A model generated the notes under the pieces. It had not been told where the DNA came from. It saw nothing but the letters and a program-made list of their open reading frames with translations, and searched no databases. Below are positions 37,974-47,331 of a DNA stretch of 52,816 nt, one piece after another. A program made the position numbers and the translations under genes. This DNA is from Kutzneria sp. (GTDB taxonomy: Bacteria > Actinomycetota > Actinomycetes > Mycobacteriales > Pseudonocardiaceae). The stretch is from positions 1 through 52,816 of the forward strand of contig JAFAZC010000047.1 in the NCBI GenBank assembly GCA_019239965.1, given 5' to 3'. Each line of letters begins with the position of its first letter. Within the stretch, counting starts at the first letter, position 1.

Positions 37974-39211
37974 ACTACCTTGTCCTCAACCGTTTCGCTC
38001 TCGCAAGGCGTCCGTACCGCGACTGGATCGGCGACAATCACCGGATCGTGGTAATCACCGATACCCGGTCGATCGCCGCCACGGAAGCGGAGAAGGTGAG
38101 GCGACACGCGGGATACGACGAGCTGGTTGTGCTGGACGACTACCAGCAGAACCCTCTGGTCGAACTGGAGGCACTGCGTCTGCACGCACGCTACCGGTTC
38201 GACGAGATCATCGCGTTGGGTGAGTTCGACCTGTTGCGAGCGGCACGGCTGCGACAGCTTCTCGGCCTGCCCGGTCAGTCTGTCGCGAGCGCGGAGGCGT
38301 TCCGGGACAAGATGACGATGAAGGACCATCTAGTTGCTTCCGGTGTTCCGGTCGCCCCGTACGCGGCCGCCCCCAGCCTAACCTCGCTGGCGCGTTTCAT
38401 CACCGAGCACCACTACCCGGTCGTCGTCAAGCCCAGACGGGGTGGCGGCTCCCAGGGAGTCGTCGTGCTGCATGACGATGACGGGTTTCGATCGTTCGTC
38501 GCGCGAACGCCGGCGCTCGGCAACGACGACGGTGCACCGCTCATGGTCGAGCGCTACCTCGAACATCAATTGTTCCATGTGGACGGGATCGTGGTAGACG
38601 GCAATCCCGTGCTGGTGTGGCCGTCCGCCCAGGAGGACACCAGCTGTCTGGACATGCTGGTGGGGTCGCCGCTCAGGAGCTGCCTACTCGACGCGAACGA
38701 CCCACTGCTCGAACCGTTGCGAGACATGACGATGCGAGCGCTCCAGGCGCTGCCCACACCCGCGACGTCGCTCTTTCACGCCGAGATCTTCGATACCGCG
38801 GAACACGGCCTGGTGTTCAACGAGGTCGGCTGCCGGATGGGTGGCGGCAGGATCGAGGAGATGGTCGCCCTCGGCTTCGGGACGTGCCTTCCCGAAGCGT
38901 ACGTCAAGGCGTTGACCGGAGTGCGGCTTCCTGACCTTCCCGTGCTGCCGAACCGAATCGCCGGATTGACTCTTTTCCCGCCCCGGCCAGGACACCTCGC
39001 CGCGATCCCGGATACCTGTCCTATCACCGGAGTGGTCGACTACACGGTCCGAGCCGAGGTCGGCACGCGGCTGCGGACCGCGCGACTGAGCGTGGAGAGC
39101 ATCGCTTCCGCGCTGGCGATCGGCACGACACGGACAGAGGTGAGCAAGGTCCTCGACGACCTTGCCGAGTGGTTCGACCGGGAGACGAGGATCGAACCCG
39201 CCACGGACTGA
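37970..39211 (+). CDS. ATP-grasp carboxylate-amine ligase
   Basis: A 413-residue ligase. Seen: the pre-ATP domain VVITDTRSIAATEAEKV, FRDKMTMKDHLVASGVPVAP, the nucleotide loop VVVKPRRGGGSQGVVVL, the metal-binding LFHAEIFDTAEHGLVFNEVG, and CRMGGGRIEEMVALGFG. These are typical of carboxylate-amine/thiol ligases that make amide bonds via an acyl-phosphate. The start overlaps the GT2 stop by four bases (ATGA). In butirosin synthesis an ATP-grasp enzyme loads an amino acid onto a carrier protein, which is one possible role here. It ends four bases before the convergent DHA2 exporter gene. Confidence 0.88.
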   Translation: MNYLVLNRFALARRPYRDWIGDNHRIVVITDTRSIAATEAEKVRRHAGYDELVVLDDYQQNPLVELEALRLHARYRFDEIIALGEFDLLRAARLRQLLGLPGQSVASAEAFRDKMTMKDHLVASGVPVAPYAAAPSLTSLARFITEHHYPVVVKPRRGGGSQGVVVLHDDDGFRSFVARTPALGNDDGAPLMVERYLEHQLFHVDGIVVDGNPVLVWPSAQEDTSCLDMLVGSPLRSCLLDANDPLLEPLRDMTMRALQALPTPATSLFHAEIFDTAEHGLVFNEVGCRMGGGRIEEMVALGFGTCLPEAYVKALTGVRLPDLPVLPNRIAGLTLFPPRPGHLAAIPDTCPITGVVDYTVRAEVGTRLRTARLSVESIASALAIGTTRTEVSKVLDDLAEWFDRETRIEPATD

Positions 39212-39215
39212 GGTG

Positions 39216-40610
39216 TCATGGTGTCGACACAGTGTCTGCCCTGACACCCGCGGCGAGCACCGCCGTGACGACGGCGAGCACCGCGGAGATGGCGAGCGCC
39301 GCGTGCAGTCCGAGCACGAATCGTTCACCTGTGGCGATCAACGCGCCGAACAGGGCGACACCGATCACGCTGCCGGCCTGCCGCGCGGAGTTGAGGGTGC
39401 CCGAGGCGACGCCGGACAGGGATCTGTCGACGCTGCCCAACAGCGAAGACGTCATGGCGGGAACCACAAGCCCGATACCACAACCGACAGCGACCAACTG
39501 GGCGACGAGCCCGATATACCGGGTGCCGCTGTCGATGCCAAGCAGCGCGGCACAGCCGCCAGCCATCAGCAAGGCACCACCCACGATCATCCATCGCTCG
39601 CCGGCCACGGCGGCGACACGTCCGGCCGACAGGTTGGCGATCATGACCGCCGCGGTGACCGGGGCGAAGGCAAGACCCGCCTGCAGCGGCGAATACCCTT
39701 GCCGCCCTTGGAGGAACAGGGTGAACACGAAGATCAGCCCATAGAAGGCGACGTTGATCAGCAGCCCGATCGCCGACGTGGCACTGAATGTCGGCGATCG
39801 GAACAGACGCAGCGGCAACATGGGGCGCGCCCGGACCGCTTCGACGACCACGAACCCCGCGCTGGCGAGTACGGCCACCGCGAACCCTGCGAGTACGGCG
39901 GGATCGGTGAAACCCCGTGTCCCACCTGCGATCACCGTGCCCGCCAGCACGGCCAACGCGACGATCGCGCCCGCCTGGCCCGGCAGGTCCACGCCACGGT
40001 CGCGCGAACGCGGGGTTTCCATCACACACCGCACTGTCAGCCAGATCGCCACAACGCCGATCGGAACATTGATCATAAAGATCGACCGCCAGCCGATGGC
40101 GGCGATCAATACACCGCCGACGAGAGGGCCGCCGGCAAGGGCGGCGCTGGCTCCGGCCGCCCACAGACCCACTGCCCGTGTCCGCTTTCCTGGCTCGGGA
40201 TAGCCATGGTTGAGCAACGTCAACGAACAGGGCACCAGGATCGCCGCCCCGACCCCCTGCACCGCTCTCGCGGCGATCAGTGCCCCCAGGCTGGGCGCGA
40301 GCGCACATGCGACCGAGGCGGCGGTGAACAGCACGAAGCCCGCCGCGAAAACCCGTTTGGATCCGATGCGGTCGCCGAGGGCACCCGCGGTCAGAATCAG
40401 CGCGGCGAACGCGACGGTGTAGGCATTGACCACCCACTGCAGAGCACTGACTCCGCCACCGAACTCCTCGCCGATCGGCCTGATCGCGACGTTGACGACA
40501 CTGACGTCGAGCTGGACGACCGCGAACCCAATACTTGTCGCGAACAGTGTCCATCGCCGTTGGCCGACACGGCCGGTGCCCTCGTCGACAGGCCGCGGCT
40601 CGTCAATCAT
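39216..40610 (-). CDS. DHA2-family (14-TM) MFS exporter
   Basis: A 464-residue transporter with about 14 helices. Seen: LDVSVVNVAIRPIGEEFGGG (motif D1-like), LGDRIGSKRVFAAGFVLFTA (motif A), RAVQGVGAAILVPCSLTLL (motif B) and AAGASAALAGGPLVGGVLIA (motif C, antiporter). Exporters of this type pump drugs or natural products by proton antiport. It converges on the ATP-grasp gene and may export that product (inference). Confidence 0.9.
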   Translation of the reverse strand: MIDEPRPVDEGTGRVGQRRWTLFATSIGFAVVQLDVSVVNVAIRPIGEEFGGGVSALQWVVNAYTVAFAALILTAGALGDRIGSKRVFAAGFVLFTAASVACALAPSLGALIAARAVQGVGAAILVPCSLTLLNHGYPEPGKRTRAVGLWAAGASAALAGGPLVGGVLIAAIGWRSIFMINVPIGVVAIWLTVRCVMETPRSRDRGVDLPGQAGAIVALAVLAGTVIAGGTRGFTDPAVLAGFAVAVLASAGFVVVEAVRARPMLPLRLFRSPTFSATSAIGLLINVAFYGLIFVFTLFLQGRQGYSPLQAGLAFAPVTAAVMIANLSAGRVAAVAGERWMIVGGALLMAGGCAALLGIDSGTRYIGLVAQLVAVGCGIGLVVPAMTSSLLGSVDRSLSGVASGTLNSARQAGSVIGVALFGALIATGERFVLGLHAALAISAVLAVVTAVLAAGVRADTVSTP

Positions 40611-40760
40611 CGCCTCGGACTCCTTTCCGCGGGCCGAACACCGAAGTCGACGACCATGCTAGAAGCGCGTCGGTTCGGCCGCTGCCGACACAACAGGCAT
40701 GCCGGCCGAGTATGGTGCGCCGAACTGGCCGGACAACGGCTGGACTTCTAGGCTGCGAGC

Positions 40761-41633
40761 GTGCCGAGAAGCCTGACAACGGACGGGTTCCGCCTCGAAT
40801 ACGACCGCGCGGGGGCGGGGCCGCCGGTGCTGCTGCTGCACGGCTGGCCCGGGGACAGGACGGACTTCCGCGCGCTCGTGTCGATGCTCCTGGACACGCA
40901 CGAAGTACTGGCTCCAGATCTGCGCGGATTCGGCGAATCGGACAAACTCGTCCGCGAACCGGCTGACGCGTACTCGGCGGCCGCACAGACCCGCAGCCTC
41001 GTCGGGCTGCTCGACGAACTGCGGTTGCCCAGGGTCGTCGTCGCCGGGTACGACATCGGGAGCCGGATCGCCCAAACACTCGCCACCCAACACCCTGACC
41101 GGGTCAGCGCTCTGGTCGTCTCCCCGCCGCTACCCGGAATCGGCGCTCGGATCCTCGACGTCGACCCGAGCCGGGAGTTCTGGTACCAGTCGTTCCACCA
41201 GCTCGACCTCGTCGAGCGCCTCGTCGACGGGCGGGCCGAGGCCGTGCGTGTGTATCTCGAACACTTCTGGACGCACTGGTCGGGTCCGTCGTTCACGCTG
41301 GACGAGGGCTCGCTGGCGCGGCTGGTGCGGCGGTACGGCGCGCCCGGCGCTCTTGTCGCGTCGATCGCCTGGTATCGGGCCGGTGCGGGTGCGGTGGCCC
41401 ATTCCACCGCCGAGCGCGCCCCCGCGAAGGGCGATCGGATCCACCCGCCCGCCACCGTGCTCCTTCCCGAACACGACCCGTTGTTTCCACCGGCGTGGGC
41501 GGACCGGCTCGACGAGTTCTTCGCCGACGTCCAGGTGCTTCACCTGCCCAACGCCGGACACTTCACTCCACTCGAGGCTCCCCAAGCCTTCGCCGAGGCC
41601 ATCACGGCGGCCACGGACCGCGATTGTCCATGA
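40761..41633 (+). CDS. alpha/beta hydrolase, epoxide-hydrolase type
   Basis: A 290-residue hydrolase. HGWPGDRTDF is the oxyanion HGxP motif, the nucleophile is Asp in VVVAGYDIGSRIAQ, and His is in NAGHFTPLEAPQAF. An Asp nucleophile marks epoxide hydrolases and haloalkane dehalogenases, not esterases. A lid domain spans residues about 130-200 (DPSREFWYQSFHQLDLVERL). GTG at 40761 (VPRSLTTDGFRLEYD) fits the family. It lies divergently beside the exporter, with a 150-base gap. Confidence 0.85.
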   Translation: MPRSLTTDGFRLEYDRAGAGPPVLLLHGWPGDRTDFRALVSMLLDTHEVLAPDLRGFGESDKLVREPADAYSAAAQTRSLVGLLDELRLPRVVVAGYDIGSRIAQTLATQHPDRVSALVVSPPLPGIGARILDVDPSREFWYQSFHQLDLVERLVDGRAEAVRVYLEHFWTHWSGPSFTLDEGSLARLVRRYGAPGALVASIAWYRAGAGAVAHSTAERAPAKGDRIHPPATVLLPEHDPLFPPAWADRLDEFFADVQVLHLPNAGHFTPLEAPQAFAEAITAATDRDCP

Positions 41634-41651
41634 ACCGCCTTCCGGCGGCAC

Positions 41652-43202
41652 TCAGGCCAGTCGCTGCCGGATCGCCTCGAGCAGCGCTGCTCCGTCCGGT
41701 GAACCGAGTCCGGTACAGGGGTCCCAGCCGGAACTGGCCGGATAACCCTGGTTGTCGCCGCTGGTGACATCCCGGAACCCGGGCGCGACCTGTCCGGAGG
41801 TCACACCGGCGTACAGCAGCGGATGCGGCAGCCCGAGTGGTTTGCCCAGCCGCTGGACGATCCTGGCCACCAGTGCCGCCCACAGCGGTGCGACCGCACT
41901 GGTCCCGCCGGAGACGGAGCTGATGCCGTCGACCAGTACCCGGTAGCCGGTGGCCGGATCGGCCACCGCCGCGACGTCGGGCACCCCGCGGCCGTTGACG
42001 GTGACCCCGGCGGCCCGCTGATAGTCGGGAAGGCCGAACACGTCGCTGACCCCGCCGCCGGTGGCCGTCCTGCCGGCACCGTTGTTCCAGACCGTCTCGG
42101 AGGAGATCACTCCGGTGTCCGGGTCGGCGTGCAGCGTGGTGCCTCCGCACGCCAGCGCGTGCGGGCTCGACGCGGGGAAGTCGCAGTGCCACCGGCCGTC
42201 GCCGACATGGTCGCCCGCGCCGTAGTCACCGCAGGCCACGCAGACCGTCACGCCAAGCGCGGCGGCATCGGCGAAGGCCGCGTCCATGGCCGTGCGGGCC
42301 TGTTCGGTCCAGCCGTCCTCGGAGGCTCCCCAGCTGATGCTCACCGCGGCCGGTGTCGGAGTGGCGTGCACCGCCGTGCTCACCGCGTCGAGGAAGCCCA
42401 TGTCGGTGTTGGGGGCGAAGTAGACGACCATGGCCGCACCAGGAGCGAGCCCGCCGATCACCTCGATGTCCAGCAGCACTTCGCCGTCGGCGCTGTCCGG
42501 CGTGCCGCTCGGGTCGTTGCTGGCGCCGTCGACGCCGACCGCGCTCACCGACGGCTCAGCAATGCCGAGACCGGCGAAGTACCGTGCCAGGTCCTGACCG
42601 GTGTAGCCGCCGGCGAGTTCGATGATCGCCACGGTCTGGCCGGTGCCGTCGGTGCCGTCGGGAAAGCCGTAGATCTTCCCGAGCTGCGGAGGGGTGTAGC
42701 CCGTTCGCCGCACGGCCGGGTCGGCCTCGACCCACGACCGGTGTGCCTGCGGGCGGTCATCCAGTCCGAGCACCGCCTCGATGACGCCGGCCAGCTCCGC
42801 CGGCACCTCCAACTCGCCCTCGCGGTGTCGGTACTGGATGCCCTCCTGCTCGACCATGCCGAGCTGGACGCCGAACACCACACGCATCGCCGACGCCGGT
42901 CCGCGCACAGTGAGCCGACGTGAGCCGACGTGCACCGCCGTCACCTCGACGCCATACTCGCCGAGCACCGCCTTGACCCGTTGGACATCATCCGGGTCGG
43001 CGCCGTACCGCTCCGCCAGCTCGGCGGCGGCGACGACCCGCGGTCCCAGCACTAAGTCGGCGGGCAGCTCACGCCGACGTCGCAGCACGATCGTGGCCTC
43101 GATGGTCGTGGACGGGTCCAGTTCGCTCACCGCGCCGCGCCCCGACACGCCTGCCCGCGCACTGCCCGGCAGGACCACTCTGGTTGGCTCCGTCATCCCC
43201 AT
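41652..43202 (-). CDS. S53 sedolisin-type serine-carboxyl peptidase
   Basis: A 516-residue sedolisin. Residues about 1-165 form the pro-domain (PADLVLGPRVVAAAELAERY, GVEVTAVHVGSRRLTVRG). In the catalytic domain Glu and Asp are in GEVLLDIEVIGG, the oxyanion Asp is in VACGDYGAGDH, and Ser is in SSVSGGTSAVAPLWA. The C-terminal calcium site is FRDVTSGDN with GWDPCTGLGSPDG. No signal peptide is visible at the ATG (43202; an internal ATG at 43196 is possible), so export may be non-classical. Peptidases of this group act at acidic pH. Confidence 0.92.
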   Translation of the reverse strand: MGMTEPTRVVLPGSARAGVSGRGAVSELDPSTTIEATIVLRRRRELPADLVLGPRVVAAAELAERYGADPDDVQRVKAVLGEYGVEVTAVHVGSRRLTVRGPASAMRVVFGVQLGMVEQEGIQYRHREGELEVPAELAGVIEAVLGLDDRPQAHRSWVEADPAVRRTGYTPPQLGKIYGFPDGTDGTGQTVAIIELAGGYTGQDLARYFAGLGIAEPSVSAVGVDGASNDPSGTPDSADGEVLLDIEVIGGLAPGAAMVVYFAPNTDMGFLDAVSTAVHATPTPAAVSISWGASEDGWTEQARTAMDAAFADAAALGVTVCVACGDYGAGDHVGDGRWHCDFPASSPHALACGGTTLHADPDTGVISSETVWNNGAGRTATGGGVSDVFGLPDYQRAAGVTVNGRGVPDVAAVADPATGYRVLVDGISSVSGGTSAVAPLWAALVARIVQRLGKPLGLPHPLLYAGVTSGQVAPGFRDVTSGDNQGYPASSGWDPCTGLGSPDGAALLEAIRQRLA

Positions 43203-43506
43203 GAGTCGATGATCCCCGAGCCACCGGCTCCTCCGATGCCACCCACGCCAAGTCGACCGGATGAGAGCATCGAGCGGTCACCCTGCGTAGCACCATATGT
43301 GCGCCGTCCCCATCGGACTGATGAGTAACGACTGCACCAGGTACCGTCACCGGATAAGGGGCCGGTCCGTTCGTACCGCGATTCACCCTCGGGAACCGTG
43401 GCGGGCAGCTCGACGTCACAATCCACGATCGACACAATCCACAAAGAAGGGTCACCTTCACGACGGTCGCCCGTCGGAGACGGGGCCGACACCAGGGACG
43501 GAAGTC
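43203..43506. other. 304-bp gap before the lipoprotein gene
   Basis: No coding frame with support is seen. CACAATCCAC is repeated at 43417-43426 and 43433-43442, 16 bases apart, and GAAGG at 43446 follows. These may belong to the promoter region of the lipoprotein gene; I cannot assign a factor. Confidence 0.4.
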
Positions 43507-44163
43507 ATGAGAATTGCACGTTGGCATCTTGTCGTGCTGTGCACGGCCGCCGCACTCGCCGCCGGCTGCGCCGGCCGGACAGTCGCCGGCACCCCCGTCG
43601 CCGCGGGCAACGCGCGGGTCACCACGACGACCCAGCGGAGCATGCCTCTTCCGCCATCGTCGTCGTCTCCGTCGTCGGCCGGCGCCCCGGCTCCCGCCGG
43701 GGGGACAGCGAAGCCCGGCTCGACCTTCCCCATCGGCACCCAGGCGGCCCTGTCCTACTCCTACGCCTACAACACGGGAACCCTCGGGCTGGCCATCACC
43801 TCCATCGAGAAGGGCGACCCGGCCGACCTCGCCAGCCTCAACCTCGGCGAGAAAGCCAAGGGGCTCGTCCCGTACTACATCCGGATGACCGCGACGAACC
43901 TCAGTGGCTCCGACTTCAAGAACGCCGACGTGAACGGATACGTCAAGGGACTGTTGCCCGATGGCACGGAGGCGGACGAGGTGTCCATCTTCGGCGACTT
44001 CGCCAAGTGCCCCAATGACGACGCACCCCAGGACTTCACCACCAAGGGCGCGACCTTCAAGTCCTGTGCTCTCGCCCTCGCGCCGCAGACCTCGTCGGTG
44101 GTCGGCGCGGAATGGTGGGAAACGCCGTACGGGTTCGGCGAAAAGGCCGTGACCTGGAAGTGA
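43507..44163 (+). CDS. secreted lipoprotein of unknown function
   Basis: A 218-residue exported lipoprotein. The lipobox is in VVLCTAAALAAGCAGRT, followed by a Ser/Pro/Ala linker (PPSSSSPSSAGAPAPAGG) and a beta-rich domain (GTLGLAITSIEKGDPADLAS, YYIRMTATNLSGSDFKNADV). Two later cysteines (AKCPNDD and FKSCALAL) may pair. ATG at 43507. The domain looks like DUF4352-type Ig folds, but the family is not certain. It precedes a related-looking protein at 44233. Confidence 0.8.
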   Translation: MRIARWHLVVLCTAAALAAGCAGRTVAGTPVAAGNARVTTTTQRSMPLPPSSSSPSSAGAPAPAGGTAKPGSTFPIGTQAALSYSYAYNTGTLGLAITSIEKGDPADLASLNLGEKAKGLVPYYIRMTATNLSGSDFKNADVNGYVKGLLPDGTEADEVSIFGDFAKCPNDDAPQDFTTKGATFKSCALALAPQTSSVVGAEWWETPYGFGEKAVTWK

Positions 44164-44232
44164 AACCCGGATAGGTCGATCCAGCCGTCATGGTCGACAC
44201 CGTCAGCGCGGCCGTGTCGGCGACGCGGTAGC

Positions 44233-45123
44233 GTGCGATCCGTGGCCACCCCGGATCCTGTCGACTTCCGCCTGCTCTCATTGATCGCCGAGATGGGACG
44301 AGCGGCCGTACACGAGGTGGCGGCCAAGATCGGTATCGACCCCAGGGACGCCGCCGCCAGGCTGGTGGCCCTTTCCGCGACCGGGATGCCCCTGATCGTG
44401 GGCGTCGAGTGCGACCAGAACGGCATTCGTGCCGCGCTGACCGCGGCACGAGCCCTGCAGGGACAGCCACCGCAGGTCGTCGGGTATCCGGCGCCGCAGC
44501 CGTTCCCGCTAGCTCCTCAACCCCAATACGCACCCCCGCCGAGCACCGGGGGGTTCCCGGCGCAGCCAAGCGTTCCGTTGTCCGTGCAGGTTTCACCCCG
44601 TCAGGAGCCCGCGGGCGGCGCCATATGGGGGCCTCCGCAGTCCGCCGCGTGGGCACGGGGAGACCAGCCCCCGGCCCCGCCATCGGCGGGCGGCGTGCCG
44701 GCTTCCAACCACACCGTGGGTGAACGGCAGCTCACCACGGGCCTGGCCGGTGAGCAGCTGTCCATCCAGCTGGTCGAGGTGGTCGATCCCGCCGACTTCC
44801 TGTTCACCGCGGCCGGCTATCGGCTGCAGGAGGGCGAGCGGTCCGTCGTGGTGCACACCGAGGTGACCAACCAGGGCGGCATCCCGTTCTCCGCGCTGCC
44901 CGACCTGTACCTGGTCCTCGTCACCGCGGACGGCGAGGCCGTCTCGAAGGCTCCGGTGTCGCTGTCCTCCCGGCCGCCCTACCGAATCGGCGTGCAACCC
45001 GGGGAGACCGCCGGCGGGCACACCGTATACGTGCTGCCGGAGTCGACCGTGATCACAGCGGTGCGGTGGAGCGCTCGTCCTGACGACCCGCGGTACAGCC
45101 TCAGCTGGACGGTCGAGAGCTGA
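44233..45123 (+). CDS. HTH-like N-terminus, Pro-rich linker and beta-domain protein
   Basis: A 296-residue protein. Residues about 1-65 resemble an AsnC/Lrp-type winged helix (PVDFRLLSLIAEMGRAAVHE, VAAKIGIDPRDAAARLVALS). A Pro/Gln linker follows (QPFPLAPQPQYAPPPSTGGF). The C-terminal 110 residues are beta-rich (HTEVTNQGGIPFSALPDLYL, YRIGVQPGETAGGHTVYVLP), like a DUF4352-type extracellular domain. The order is odd for a regulator, since no transmembrane segment is obvious. GTG at 44233 or 44242. It ends six bases before the convergent rluD. Confidence 0.72.
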   Translation: MRSVATPDPVDFRLLSLIAEMGRAAVHEVAAKIGIDPRDAAARLVALSATGMPLIVGVECDQNGIRAALTAARALQGQPPQVVGYPAPQPFPLAPQPQYAPPPSTGGFPAQPSVPLSVQVSPRQEPAGGAIWGPPQSAAWARGDQPPAPPSAGGVPASNHTVGERQLTTGLAGEQLSIQLVEVVDPADFLFTAAGYRLQEGERSVVVHTEVTNQGGIPFSALPDLYLVLVTADGEAVSKAPVSLSSRPPYRIGVQPGETAGGHTVYVLPESTVITAVRWSARPDDPRYSLSWTVES

Positions 45124-45129
45124 GTACGG

Positions 45130-46059
45130 TCAGCCCTCCTGCCGCAACCGGTCGAGGGCGTCGGCGAGGTCGGCCGGATAGTCACTGGTGAACGTCACCT
45201 GCCTGCCGTCGGCCGGATGCGCGAAGCCCAGCGACTTGGCGTGCAGCCACTGCCGGGTCAGCCGGAGGCGGGCCGCCAGCACCGGGTCGGCGCCATAGGT
45301 CAGGTCCCCGACGCAGGGGTGGCGTAGCGCCGAGAAATGCACCCTGATCTGGTGTGTCCTTCCGGTCTCGAGGTGCACCTCGAGCAGTGACGCGGCGCGG
45401 AACGCCTCGATCATCTCGTAGTGGGTCACGCTGGGCCGTCCACCGGCGACGACCGCGAACCGGTGGTCCTGCCTGGGGTGGCGGTCGATGGGTGCGTCGA
45501 TGGTGCCCCGCGTCGGATCGGGGTGCCCCTGCACCACGGCGTGGTACACCTTGTCGACCGTGCGCTCCTTGAACGCACGCTTAAGCACCGTGTAGGCGTG
45601 TTCGCTCTTGGCGACGACCATGATCCCGGTCGTCCCCGCATCCAGCCGGTGCACGACGCCCTGCCGTTCCGCCGCACCCGAGGTGGAGATCCGCAGGCCG
45701 GCGGCTGCCAGCCCGCCGACGACAGTGGGGCCGGTCCAGCCCGGACTGGGATGCACGGCGACGCCGACTGGTTTGTCGACGACGACGATGTCGTCGTCCT
45801 CGTGCAGCACGGCGAGACCCTCGACCGGAACCGTGCACACGGTGACCGGCTGTGCCGCGGTCGGCAACGTGACCTCGAGCAGGGCTCCGGCGACGAGACG
45901 GTCGGACTTGCCGACCGACCTGCCGTCCACAAGCACGTCACCACCGTCGGCGATGGCGGCGACCGCGGTTCGGGACAGTCCGAGCAGTTTGGCCAGTCCG
46001 GCGTCGACCCGCAGGCCGGCCAACCCGTCGGGTACCGGGAGCAGGCGCCGGTCAGCCAC
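45130..46059 (-). CDS. rluD: 23S rRNA pseudouridine synthase, RluD type
   Basis: A 309-residue enzyme. The N-terminal S4 domain is [20 protein letters not shown]. The catalytic domain has [18 protein letters not shown], the active-site Asp in [32 protein letters not shown], and [23 protein letters not shown] at 46059 overlaps the lspA stop by eight bases (GTGGCTGA). The lspA-rluD order is common in actinobacteria. Confidence 0.92.
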   Translation of the reverse strand: MADRRLLPVPDGLAGLRVDAGLAKLLGLSRTAVAAIADGGDVLVDGRSVGKSDRLVAGALLEVTLPTAAQPVTVCTVPVEGLAVLHEDDDIVVVDKPVGVAVHPSPGWTGPTVVGGLAAAGLRISTSGAAERQGVVHRLDAGTTGIMVVAKSEHAYTVLKRAFKERTVDKVYHAVVQGHPDPTRGTIDAPIDRHPRQDHRFAVVAGGRPSVTHYEMIEAFRAASLLEVHLETGRTHQIRVHFSALRHPCVGDLTYGADPVLAARLRLTRQWLHAKSLGFAHPADGRQVTFTSDYPADLADALDRLRQEG

Positions 46060-46684
46060 CGGCCGTCGTCCCGTCCGCCGGACCATCATCCCTGGCGGCC
46101 CTGACCCTGTCCCGTGTCGACCTGCCGTCGTAGTCGCGGCCAAGCAGCACCATCAGCACGATGAGGGCGCCGCCGACGCAGATCGACGCGTCGGCGAGGT
46201 TGAAGATCGCGAACCCGCCTCCGTTGGGGGCGAACGGCGAGATGAAGTCCACCACATAACCCCGCAGCACGCCGGGGGCGCGGAAGACGCGGTCGAGCAG
46301 GTTGCCGAGTGCGCCGCCGAACACCAGGCCGAGACCGACGGCCCAGCCGCGGGAGCGAAGCTTGGGGGCCGCCCAGATGATCGCCGCGAGCACCCCGCAG
46401 GCGACCAGGCTGAACACCCAGGTCATACCCGTGATTCCGAGCGAGAACGCGGCGTAGGGGTTGCGGATGACCTGGAGGTACAGCAGGCCGGCGATGACCC
46501 TGACCGGAGGCTGTCCCTCCAGGTTGGCCACGACGGCGGCCTTGGTGATGACATCCAGCGCGAGCGCGACGGCCGCGGCGGCGGCAAGCAGGCCGATCTG
46601 GCGTGAGCGGACGGCGGGTCCGGTGGCCGCCCCGGTGTCGGGATGCTCGGTGTTGGGCTCGGTGCTCACCCGACCATTGTCCAC
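46052..46684 (-). CDS. lspA: lipoprotein signal peptidase (signal peptidase II)
   Basis: A 210-residue membrane peptidase. Seen: [30 protein letters not shown], the catalytic Asp in [13 protein letters not shown] and Asp in [17 protein letters not shown]. Four helices and a charged C-terminal tail (RRD-rich). GTG at 46684 or 46669 is possible. It processes the lipoproteins in this window (17415-18974 and 43507-44163, by family function). Confidence 0.94.
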   Translation of the reverse strand: MDNGRVSTEPNTEHPDTGAATGPAVRSRQIGLLAAAAAVALALDVITKAAVVANLEGQPPVRVIAGLLYLQVIRNPYAAFSLGITGMTWVFSLVACGVLAAIIWAAPKLRSRGWAVGLGLVFGGALGNLLDRVFRAPGVLRGYVVDFISPFAPNGGGFAIFNLADASICVGGALIVLMVLLGRDYDGRSTRDRVRAARDDGPADGTTAGG

Positions 46685-46711
46685 GGTTGTCGCGGCGACA
46701 CGCGGTCAGCC

Positions 46712-47266
46712 TCAGTCGATGTCGTGCCGCTGCGGCGAGAAGCCCAACGCGTACCAGGTTCGGGTGGCCAGATCGTCGCCCTCGGGCAGGAACGCGCCGA
46801 CGTTGCGCTGTCGGGCCCACTCGAACAGCGACCGGGCGAGCACTCCGGCGACCTGGTCGGCCTCGCGCTCCTCCCGGCGGGACATGTCGGTCCGGCCGGC
46901 CATGATCGTCAGCATCTTCGAGGAGAGGTCGGGGAAGAGCAGCCGACTTCCGACCTCGGCGTCCAGCCGATGCGGGGTGTGCCCGCACAGCATGTGGGCG
47001 ATCTCGTGGAGCAGAATCAGCAGGCGGTGCACCCAGCTCCGCGCGGTGGTGACAATGACGACGTGGACGTCGTCTTCGGTGACCGCCCAGAATCCACTCA
47101 GTCCGCCATGCCCCAGGTCGTCGAACCGGAGCCTGATGTCGCGGCCGAACCGCTCCCCCATCAGCTGGCACAATCGAAAACACACGTCTTCGGTGGTCGC
47201 CGAGCTGTCGAGTTCGAGGTCGCGGATCAACCCGGCGCTCAGCTCGCGTAGGCGTTTGGACTTCAC
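46712..47266 (-). CDS. ImmA/IrrE-type zinc metallopeptidase
   Basis: A 184-residue protein. The HExxH zinc motif is in LLILLHEIAHMLCGHTPH, with a later ERE-type Glu in SRREEREADQVAGVLAR. GTG at 47266 has AAGGAG ten bases upstream; an ATG at 47335 that overlaps the XRE stop (ATGA) would add a 23-residue N-terminal extension. In ICEBs1 and phage, ImmA-like proteases cleave the cognate repressor. Here the adjoining, coupled XRE gene is the likely partner. Confidence 0.86.
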   Translation of the reverse strand: MKSKRLRELSAGLIRDLELDSSATTEDVCFRLCQLMGERFGRDIRLRFDDLGHGGLSGFWAVTEDDVHVVIVTTARSWVHRLLILLHEIAHMLCGHTPHRLDAEVGSRLLFPDLSSKMLTIMAGRTDMSRREEREADQVAGVLARSLFEWARQRNVGAFLPEGDDLATRTWYALGFSPQRHDID

Positions 47267-47331
47267 TACCGTCCCACTCCTTCGAGAGCCGGTGCGGGAA
47301 TACCATACTGCCACGTCGAAGCCGGGCGACA

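Noticed and set aside
39180..39210. GGATCGAACCC resembling a tRNA T-loop
   Set aside because: It lies inside the ATP-grasp gene, and no acceptor or anticodon stem can be built around it.
39162..40751. Long plus-strand open frame (529 codons) opposite the DHA2 exporter
   Set aside because: It is a GC-rich shadow: its translation is Arg/Gly/His/Asp-rich without family motifs, while the minus strand has clear transporter motifs.
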